Assembly (NCBI GenBank): GCA_934541105.1
Contig: CAKTDA010000004.1
Location: 124,001 to 188,000 of the forward strand
From: an uncultured Luteitalea sp.
GTDB lineage: Bacteria > Acidobacteriota > Vicinamibacteria > Vicinamibacterales > Vicinamibacteraceae
Direction: 5' to 3'
Length of the DNA stretch: 64,000 nt
Numbering within the stretch: position 1 is the first letter of the stretch; each line of letters opens with the position of its first letter. Shown here one piece after another: positions 16,170 through 23,168 of the stretch. The position numbers were made by a program, and so were the translations under genes. The notes beneath the pieces are model-generated. The model was not told where the DNA came from and did no database searches. It saw nothing but the letters and a program-made list of their open reading frames with translations.

Positions 16170-17276
16170 TCACCCGGCCGCCGGCGTCTCGGCGTGTCGT
16201 GCCCGCGGGTCGGCATCGGCCGCGGCAGCCGCCACGTCGGCGGGCAGGTCTTCGGGTCTGATGTCGTCGCCGGCCAGCAGGCGATCGGCGAGCCATTCGT
16301 GCACGGCCGGTTCCTGGCGTGCGAGCAGGCCCTCGAGCGGCGACCGCGGGGCGTCGTGGAGGGCGCGCTCCTGCATCGGCACGTAGGACCCGTCGGGGCG
16401 ACGCGGGACGTGCCGGCACCACAACCCGAGGTGCCACACGAGGAACGGCCGCAGGCGCGTGTGGCCACGCTCGTCGTCGCCGAAGTGCTCGCGGGCGAGC
16501 GCGACGTAGCGGCGATAGATTCCGAGGCGGGCGTCGGCGGAGTCGTCCACGGCCTGGCCGAGCGCCTCGGCGAAGATCCAGGGCTTGATCAGGGCCCCGC
16601 GGGCGATCATGACCGGCTGCACGCCGGAAATGCGGCGGCTGCGCTCGACGTCCTCGGGAAACAGGATGTCGCCGTTGCCGACGACCGGGATGCCGACCGC
16701 GGCCGCGACCTCGCCGATGGCGGCCCAGTCGGCGGCAAAGCGGTACCGCGCGCTGCGCGTGCGGCCGTGCACCGTGAGCGCGTCGGCACCACCGGCTTCT
16801 GCCGCCCGTGCAACATCCACGGCGTTGCGTTCGTCTTCATTCCAGCCGAGGCGGATCTTGACGGTGACCGGCATGGTCCCGGCTCCCGCCTTCATCGCGG
16901 CCACGAGGCGCTCGATGCGCCGCGGCTGGCGGAGCAGCGCGGACCCGAGCCCGCGGCGGGTGAACTCGTCGATCGGGCAGCCGAGGTTGAGGTCCACGAA
17001 GTCGGCCCCGCGCGAGGCGACGAGTTCGGCGCCCCAGCGCAGTTCGTCGGGCGATCGGCCGGCGAGCTGGACGCCGAAGCAGCGTTCGTCGTGGGCGCGC
17101 TGGATGAGTGCGAACTCGCTGCGGCGGCGATGCTGGAGGCTGCGGACGACGGCCATCTCGCTCATCGTGACGGTCGCGCCGAACGACTGGCAGAGGCGAC
17201 GATAGGGCAGGTTGCCCCCCCTGGTCATGGGGGCCATGACGAGCGCGGGGCCGGCGAGCAGTGCGGTGACGGACAT
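16170..17276 (-). CDS. tRNA-dihydrouridine synthase (Dus family)
   Basis: 368 residues. FMN-dependent enzyme that reduces uridine to dihydrouridine in tRNA. The FMN-binding start reads VMAPMTRGGNLPYRRLC. The catalytic Cys lies in DLNLGCPIDEFTRRGLGSALL (cut at the motif end), followed by VTVKIRLGWNEDERNA, ALTVHGRTR and VVGNGDILFPEDVE. NLGCPID with RRGLGSALL resembles the Dus3 type of eukaryotes more than bacterial DusA/B/C, which usually read NxGCPxxKV. The C-terminal helical domain is longer than usual, with an Ala/Asp-rich tail. Confidence 0.9.
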   Translation of the reverse strand: MSVTALLAGPALVMAPMTRGGNLPYRRLCQSFGATVTMSEMAVVRSLQHRRRSEFALIQRAHDERCFGVQLAGRSPDELRWGAELVASRGADFVDLNLGCPIDEFTRRGLGSALLRQPRRIERLVAAMKAGAGTMPVTVKIRLGWNEDERNAVDVARAAEAGGADALTVHGRTRSARYRFAADWAAIGEVAAAVGIPVVGNGDILFPEDVERSRRISGVQPVMIARGALIKPWIFAEALGQAVDDSADARLGIYRRYVALAREHFGDDERGHTRLRPFLVWHLGLWCRHVPRRPDGSYVPMQERALHDAPRSPLEGLLARQEPAVHEWLADRLLAGDDIRPEDLPADVAAAAADADPRARHAETPAAG

Positions 17277-17360
17277 GCGCGGCCGTATGATAAGCGGTGG
17301 AAGGGTGGCCGCGCTCGAGCGTTGCGTCTACACTAGCGGCCATTCGGACGAGGAAAACTG

Positions 17361-17725
17361 ATGCCTCACCCGTTCAAGGTGCACCGGACCGCCGAGGGCG
17401 ACGTCTCGGTGCTGCATCTCGAGGGCTTTCTCGACGCGCACACCGCGCCCGTGTTCGAGCAGGCCATCCAGGCCGAGATCGATGCCAGCCGCCCGCGCCT
17501 CGTTGTCGATGGCGAGAAGCTCACCTACATTTCGTCGGCCGGTCTCGGCGTCTTCATGGGCTTCATCGAGCAGATCCGGGAGCTCGGCGGCGACCTCAAG
17601 ATCTGCGGCCTGAGCCCGAAAGTCCGGCAGATCTTCGAGATTCTCGGGTTCCAGGCCATCTACGACATGGTCGACACCGTACCCGAGGCGGTCCAGCGCT
17701 TCGCCTCCGTGCCGACCCGCGAGGC

Positions 17726-17729
<4 letters not shown>
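17361..17729 (+). CDS. STAS-domain anti-sigma factor antagonist
   Basis: 122 residues, a single SpoIIAA/RsbV-type STAS domain. The phosphorylation loop reads YISSAGLG with Ser58/Ser59. In partner switching the kinase phosphorylates this Ser and the phosphatase removes the phosphate; the unphosphorylated form binds the kinase. The start is preceded by GAGGA. The stop overlaps the next start (ATGA). The two downstream genes supply the cognate kinase and phosphatase. Confidence 0.92.
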
Positions 17730-18166
<437 letters not shown>

Positions 18167-18171
18167 GCCCC

Positions 18172-19806
18172 GTGGCCCACGTCTCCGTCAGCCGCCTCGA
18201 GTCCCTCCTGGAATCGGCGCAGCTGCTGCACGCCTCGCTCGATCTCGACGACCTCCTCAAGCACCTGCTGCGCACCGTGATGGGGCGCCTGCTCGTCACG
18301 CGTGCCGTGATTGCCATCGACAGCGGTGACGGCCTGCGGGTGGCGATGGCCCGCGGCGTGCCGGGCCTGCACGTCGGCGATGCCGTCGACGCAGCGCACG
18401 CCACTGCACGCGGCCTGCCGCACCAGATGGCCATCGGCACGTCGCCGCGGGTCGGACTGCTCGCGACGGCCCCGCCCAACCGCCCGGGCGTGGACGTCGA
18501 GGAGCGCGAGTTCTTCGAGGCGCTGCTCGGCATCGCGGCCACCGGCATCAGCAATGCCCGCGCGCACGCACAGGCCACGCGCCTCAACCGCGACCTCGAT
18601 CGGAAGATCCAGGAGCTGCGGACGCTGATGGAACTCGGGCGCGCGTTCTCGCGCGCGAACGAGGTCGAGGAGGTCGCGCGCATCTTCGGGCTCACGATCG
18701 CGGGGCAATGGATGGTCACGCGCTACGCGATCGTCGTCCGCCGCGACGGGTTCGGCACGGTCTCGCGCCAGCAGGGCGTCAAGCTGCCGCCGCTTGCGAC
18801 CTACACGGATTCGCTGCACGGGCTGCCGGACGCCACGCGCGTCGAGGACATCGACAGCCCGGACCTCCGCCGGCTGTTCGAGGAGCACCGGCTCTCGGTG
18901 GTGTTCTCGCTGCGCAGCGGCGAGGAGGTGTGCGGCTTCGCGGCGCTCGGGCCGAGGCCGGGTGGACGCGCCTACACGCTGGCCGACCTCGAACTCGGCG
19001 CCGGCATGGCCGGACAGGCCGTCGTGGCCTTCGACAACTGCTGGTACATCCGCGAGATGCTCGAGAAGAAGCAGTACGAGAAGGAACTCGCGGTCGCGGC
19101 CAGCATCCAGCAGGGGCTCTTCCCCTCGGCGCTCCCGACGCTGCCTGGACTCGACGTCGCGGCCATGAACCGTCCGGCGCAGCAGGTCGGCGGCGACTAC
19201 TACGACGTGCTCACGCTCACGGACGGCGGTGGGGATGCCTGCCTGTTCTGTGTGGCCGACGTCTCGGGCAAGGGGCTTGCCGCGTCGCTGCTCATGAGCG
19301 CGATCCAGGCGACGCTGCGGGCGCTGCTCGGACGCGAGCCGTCGCTCGCCGAACTCGCGTACCGCACCAACGAGCTGCTCTTTGCCACAACGCCCGGCAG
19401 CAAGTACGCGACGGCCGCGCTCGTGCTCGCGTACCCGCAGTCGGGCGAGTGCCGGTACGTGAGCGGCGGCCACACCGAGACACTGCTGCTCCGCGCAGAT
19501 GGCCGCCGCGAGTGGCTCGGCGCCACCGGCGTGCCGCTCGGCCTGTTCCCCGGGATGAAATGGGAGGAGGTGTCGCTCGACCTGCGATCGGGCGACGTGC
19601 TCGTGCTCTACTCCGACGGCGTGAGCGAGGCGCAGACGGTCGTCTACGACGAGTTCGGCCCCGAACGCCTTGCCGACATCGTCGAGCGGCAGCGCGAGCA
19701 GCCAGCCGCCGCGATCACCGACGCCATCGTCGCCGCGATCGACGCGTTCGTCGAAGGCGCGCCGCAGTTCGACGACATCACGCTGATGGTGATCAAGCGG
19801 GTGTAG
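18172..19806 (+). CDS. GAF-domain SpoIIE-type protein phosphatase
   Basis: 544 residues. Two GAF-like sensor regions (about 10-150 and 165-300) are joined by a coiled segment to a C-terminal PP2C/SpoIIE phosphatase. The segment EKELAVAASIQQGLFPS is the usual linker start of these enzymes. PAQQVGGDYYDV and VADVSGKGLAASLLMS carry metal-binding Asp, and LVLYSDGVSEAQ and FDDITLMVI the final Asp pair. It dephosphorylates the STAS antagonist in response to a signal sensed by GAF. No membrane segments are seen. GTG 18172 starts 5 nt after the kinase stop, completing a three-gene operon. Confidence 0.92.
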   Translation: MAHVSVSRLESLLESAQLLHASLDLDDLLKHLLRTVMGRLLVTRAVIAIDSGDGLRVAMARGVPGLHVGDAVDAAHATARGLPHQMAIGTSPRVGLLATAPPNRPGVDVEEREFFEALLGIAATGISNARAHAQATRLNRDLDRKIQELRTLMELGRAFSRANEVEEVARIFGLTIAGQWMVTRYAIVVRRDGFGTVSRQQGVKLPPLATYTDSLHGLPDATRVEDIDSPDLRRLFEEHRLSVVFSLRSGEEVCGFAALGPRPGGRAYTLADLELGAGMAGQAVVAFDNCWYIREMLEKKQYEKELAVAASIQQGLFPSALPTLPGLDVAAMNRPAQQVGGDYYDVLTLTDGGGDACLFCVADVSGKGLAASLLMSAIQATLRALLGREPSLAELAYRTNELLFATTPGSKYATAALVLAYPQSGECRYVSGGHTETLLLRADGRREWLGATGVPLGLFPGMKWEEVSLDLRSGDVLVLYSDGVSEAQTVVYDEFGPERLADIVERQREQPAAAITDAIVAAIDAFVEGAPQFDDITLMVIKRV

Positions 19807-19893
19807 CGCCGGTCACCACACACCTGCCCGTATCGTGCTCGCGCCGCTCGCAGCGCTTGTGTCGCGTTCGGGGACGCGCCCGACCGTACGTCG

Positions 19894-20397
19894 TCAGCTG
19901 CGATAATTACCGAACATCAACTCGATGCCGAAGTCGTGTCCGCGCAGGCGCTGCATGGCGTCCTGCAGGTCGTCCTTCGACGGCGACGTGACGCGGACCT
20001 GCTCGGCCTGGATGGTGGCCTGCACCTTCTTCAGCCCCTGGTCCTTCAGGAACTTCACGATGGCCTTGGCGGTCTCGGTCGGGATGCCCTGCTGGAGCGA
20101 GACGACGCGGCGGACGGCGCTGCCGGCCGCGCTCTCCTTGTCACCGAGCTTCAGGTTCTTGATCGGCACGCCGCGCTTGAACATCTTGCTCTGGAGCACT
20201 TCCCACACCGCCGTGAGCTTGTAGTCGTCCTCGGCGAGTAGGGTGATGGTGTTCTCGGCGCGCTTGAAGTCGATCTCGATCTTCGCGCCCTTGAAGTCGT
20301 AGCGCTGCCCGATCTCCTTCTGCGCCTGGTTGACGGCGTTGTCCACTTCCTGCACGTCCACGGTGGACGTGATGTCGAAACTCGCACTCGCGGCCAT
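19894..20397 (-). CDS. yajQ: YajQ-family nucleotide-binding protein
   Basis: 167 residues, the family's usual length. SFDITSTVDVQEVDNAVNQA opens the first ferredoxin-like half, and RYDFKG and NTITLLAEDDYKL follow. VRVTSPSKDDLQDAMQRLRGHDF closes the second half. Members bind cyclic di-GMP (shown in Xanthomonas) and other nucleotides. The Met at 20397 begins the conserved region. It is divergent from the CoA transferase with 44 nt between starts, so the promoters must be very close or overlapping. Confidence 0.93.
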   Translation of the reverse strand: MAASASFDITSTVDVQEVDNAVNQAQKEIGQRYDFKGAKIEIDFKRAENTITLLAEDDYKLTAVWEVLQSKMFKRGVPIKNLKLGDKESAAGSAVRRVVSLQQGIPTETAKAIVKFLKDQGLKKVQATIQAEQVRVTSPSKDDLQDAMQRLRGHDFGIELMFGNYRS

Positions 20398-20441
20398 GCC
20401 CGAAATGGTAATGCGGAATGCCGCGTCGATAGAATGGCGCG

Positions 20442-21641
20442 GTGTCCACGGCACCGCTCGACGGCCTGCGCGTCCTCGAACTCGGCCAGCTGATTGCCGG
20501 CCCGTTCTCGACGATGCTGCTTGCGTATTTCGGGGCAGACGTCATCAAGGTGGAGCCGCCCGAGGGCGGCGATCCTTTGCGCACATGGCGGCACGTCCAC
20601 GACGGCACGGCGCTGTGGTGGTACTCGATGGCGCGCAACAAGCGCTGCATCACGGCCGACCTGCGCCAGGAGGAGGGGCGCGACCTCGTCCGCCAGCTCG
20701 TTGCGCACTGCGACGTCGTCGTCGAGAACTTCCGGCCGGGCCGGCTCGAGGCGTGGGGACTCGGCTACGAGGCGCTGAAGGCCATCAACCCCGGCCTCAT
20801 CATGGTGCGGATCTCGGGCTTCGGGCAGACCGGGCCGTATGCGCGCCGGCCGGGATTTGCCGCCGTGGCCGAAGGCGTCGGCGGACTGCGGTACGTCAAC
20901 GGCTTCCCCGATCGTCCGCCGGCCCGCGCCAACCTCAGTCTCGGCGACACGATTGGCGGCCTGCACGCGGTGATCGGGCTCCTGCTCGCGCTGCACCACC
21001 GCGACGGCAAACGCACGGGTGACGGGCAGGTGGTGGACGTCGCGCTCTACGAGTCCATCTTCAACCTGATGGAGTCGAGCCTGCCCGAGTACGCAACCGC
21101 CGGCGTGATCCGCGAGCGTCATGGATCGACGGTCAGCGGCATCGTGCCGACAAACGTCTACCCGTGTGCCGACGGGCGCTACATCATCGTCGGCGGCAAT
21201 GCCGACAGCATCTTCCGCCGCCTGATGCGGGCGATCGATCGCAGCGACCTTGCCGACGACCCGCGCCTCGCGACAAACGACGGGCGCGTGCCCCACGCGA
21301 CGACGATCGACGAGGCCATTGGCGCGTGGACACGGCAGCGGCCGTACGACGAGGCCTTTGCCGTCCTCGATGCCGCCGACGTGCCGTGCGGTCCGATCTA
21401 CTCGGTGGCCGATCAACTGCACGATCCGCACTTCATCGCGCGCGGCCTCATCGAACACGTGCAGGTGCCGGGCGGCGAGGACGTCGCGATTCCCGCCGTC
21501 GCGCCGCAACTCTCGGCCACACCCGGCCGCACCACGTGGCCGGGACCGCCGCTCGGTGCGCACAACCGCGACGTGTACGGTGCGCTGCTCGGCATCGACG
21601 ACGAGCGGCTCGCCGACCTCCATGCACGCGGCGTGATCTGA
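20442..21641 (+). CDS. CaiB/BaiF-type class III CoA transferase
   Basis: 399 residues. Class III CoA transferases move CoA between carboxylic acids. The family opening GLRVLELGQLIAGPFSTMLLA is followed by GADVIKVEPPEGGDPLR. The catalytic Asp is in LSLGDTIGGLHAV, and PCGPIYSVADQLHDPHF lies in the C-terminal part. GTG 20442 begins the conserved domain. No acyl-CoA dehydrogenase or hydratase is adjacent, so the substrate is open. Full length and intact. Confidence 0.9.
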   Translation: MSTAPLDGLRVLELGQLIAGPFSTMLLAYFGADVIKVEPPEGGDPLRTWRHVHDGTALWWYSMARNKRCITADLRQEEGRDLVRQLVAHCDVVVENFRPGRLEAWGLGYEALKAINPGLIMVRISGFGQTGPYARRPGFAAVAEGVGGLRYVNGFPDRPPARANLSLGDTIGGLHAVIGLLLALHHRDGKRTGDGQVVDVALYESIFNLMESSLPEYATAGVIRERHGSTVSGIVPTNVYPCADGRYIIVGGNADSIFRRLMRAIDRSDLADDPRLATNDGRVPHATTIDEAIGAWTRQRPYDEAFAVLDAADVPCGPIYSVADQLHDPHFIARGLIEHVQVPGGEDVAIPAVAPQLSATPGRTTWPGPPLGAHNRDVYGALLGIDDERLADLHARGVI

Positions 21642-21735
21642 GCGGACGCCGCGCTGGCGCCGATCCGTGGACCGGCGTCCCTTCCACGCTGGCGAGCTCA
21701 GGGCTTAGAATGAGCGCGTCCGTACGGAGGATTTG

Positions 21736-22287
21736 TTGGCCACACGCGTTGCACGCACCAATGGCACGAAGAACGGCAAGTCGCAGCACTTCGACCTCGC
21801 ACCCCTGATCATCGACGGCTCCCGCGTGCAGCTGCGTTCCCGCGTCCCGGGCCGCCTCGTCAAGCTGCCCTCGGAGATCGAGTCGGCGCTGCCGCCCATC
21901 GAGCGGCGCCGGAGCGGCCTTCATGGGTGGGGCGTGTTCGCGCTCGAGCGCATCCCGAAGAACCGGCGCATCACGTACTACGCGGGCCAGCTCGTGCCCG
22001 CCAAGGAGAGCCACGAGCGCGAGGCGGCGTACCTCGAGAAGGGATGCATCTGGTGCTTCGAGCTCAGCACGCGCTGGGCCGTGGACGCGACCTACGGCGG
22101 CAACGTTGCGCGCTTCATCAACCATGCGTGCAAGCCGAACTGCTACAGCCACATCGTGGACGGCATCATCTGGATTCGCGCCGCGCGGACGATCGAGCCT
22201 GGCGAAGAGCTGACGTATCACTACTACACGGGCGGGACTGCCGAGATTCCCTGCCAGTGCCGGCCGGGGTGCAAGGGGATAATCTAG
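21736..22287 (+). CDS. SET-domain protein-lysine methyltransferase
   Basis: 183 residues. SAM-dependent lysine methyltransferase fold. SGLHGWGVFALERI matches the SET N-terminal GxG motif, RFINHACKPNCYS the pseudoknot NHxCxPN, and ELTYHYY the catalytic Tyr motif. The Cys cluster CQCRPGCKG is a post-SET zinc site, as in eukaryotic SET proteins. The gene starts at one of two adjacent TTG codons; 21736 has GGAGG (21726-21730) at 5-nt spacing. A Lys/Asn-rich N-terminal segment precedes the domain. SET proteins in bacteria are scattered; substrates might be ribosomal or nucleoid proteins. Confidence 0.88.
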   Translation: MATRVARTNGTKNGKSQHFDLAPLIIDGSRVQLRSRVPGRLVKLPSEIESALPPIERRRSGLHGWGVFALERIPKNRRITYYAGQLVPAKESHEREAAYLEKGCIWCFELSTRWAVDATYGGNVARFINHACKPNCYSHIVDGIIWIRAARTIEPGEELTYHYYTGGTAEIPCQCRPGCKGII

Positions 22288-22322
22288 GAACGGGGACCGT
22301 CGAACGGGGAACGGCGACCGTC
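22288..22322. repeat. Heptad run (GAACGGG/GACCGTC)
   Basis: Five consecutive period-7 units directly after the SET gene stop, running into a REP-like hairpin. Confidence 0.8.
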
Positions 22323-22349
22323 GACCTGAAGGTCGACGGCTACGAACAG
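22318..22349 (-). repeat. REP-like element, copy 4
   Basis: Hairpin 22318-22339, identical to copy 1 (core GTCGACCTGAAGGTCGAC), with head CTACGAACAG. Three degenerate 14-mers follow to about 22385. Confidence 0.75.
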
Positions 22350-22394
22350 TCGGGTACGAACAGACCGGTACGAACAGGCGGGACGAACGATTGA

Positions 22395-22440
22395 TTCGTA
22401 GGTGTCGATGTTCACATCGACGCTCGCCGTCGAGCGTCGA
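22395..22440 (+). repeat. REP-like element, copy 5, with second hairpin
   Basis: TTCGTAG, hairpin with core GTCGATGTTCACATCGAC (22404-22421), then the GACGCTCG / CGAGCGTC stem also found at copy 2. Confidence 0.75.
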
Positions 22441-22441
22441 T

Positions 22442-22480
22442 AATCCCGAATCCCGAATCCCGAACCCCGAACCCCGACCG
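22442..22480. repeat. Heptad run (AATCCCG/AACCCCG x5)
   Basis: Five clean period-7 units between the REP-like pair and the YqiA-like gene. Confidence 0.85.
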
Positions 22481-22508
22481 TTACCCCTGACCGCTACCCG
22501 ATAGAAGC

Positions 22509-23168
22509 GTGATCGCCCGCATCATCTACCTCCACGGCTTCGCCTCGTCGGCGCAATCGACAAAGGCGCAATACTTCGCGGAACGGTTCGCGGAGGTGGG
22601 GGTGTCGTTCGTGACGCCCGACCTCAACGCGCCGGACTTCAGCACGATGACCGTCACGCGCATGCTCGATGCGGTGGGCACCGTGATGGCCCGGAGCGAG
22701 CCGGGGCCTGTCGTGCTGATGGGGTCGAGCATGGGCGGCTTCCTGGCATGGCACGCGGCGGCGCGCATCGGGCCGGTGATGAGCGCGCACCCGATCGAGA
22801 AGCTCGTGCTCCTCGCGCCGGCCCTGACGTTCGGGCGCGACCGCGAGGCAGACTTCGGGCCCGGTGTCGTGGACGAGTGGGAACGGGCCGGCACGCGCGA
22901 GTTCTTCCACTACGGCGAGAACGCCCCGCGGCAGCTCCACTACGACTTCTACCGCGACGCCACCACGTATCCGGCGGCGAAGGTCTACGTGCGCCAGCCG
23001 ACGCTCGTGTTCCAGGGCCTGCGCGACGAGGTCGTGAAGGCGAGCGAGGTGATCACGTTCTGCCAGGGCCGGCCGAACGTCTCGCTGCGGCTCCTCCCGG
23101 ACGGCCACCAGCTGCTCGACAACCTCGATCGCATGTGGCAGGAGACCCGCACCTTCCTCGGGCTCTGA
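22509..23168 (+). CDS. YqiA-like alpha/beta-hydrolase
   Basis: 219 residues, UPF0227/YqiA type of alpha/beta-hydrolase. IIYLHGFASSAQSTKAQ is the HG oxyanion region. The nucleophile elbow is MGSSMGGFLA, the acid lies near LRDEVV, and the catalytic His is in DGHQLLDNL. YqiA-type proteins are esterases with short-chain acyl substrates in vitro; the natural substrate is unknown. GTG 22509 begins at the first strand. The 3' end overlaps the next gene by 34 nt. Confidence 0.87.
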   Translation: MIARIIYLHGFASSAQSTKAQYFAERFAEVGVSFVTPDLNAPDFSTMTVTRMLDAVGTVMARSEPGPVVLMGSSMGGFLAWHAAARIGPVMSAHPIEKLVLLAPALTFGRDREADFGPGVVDEWERAGTREFFHYGENAPRQLHYDFYRDATTYPAAKVYVRQPTLVFQGLRDEVVKASEVITFCQGRPNVSLRLLPDGHQLLDNLDRMWQETRTFLGL

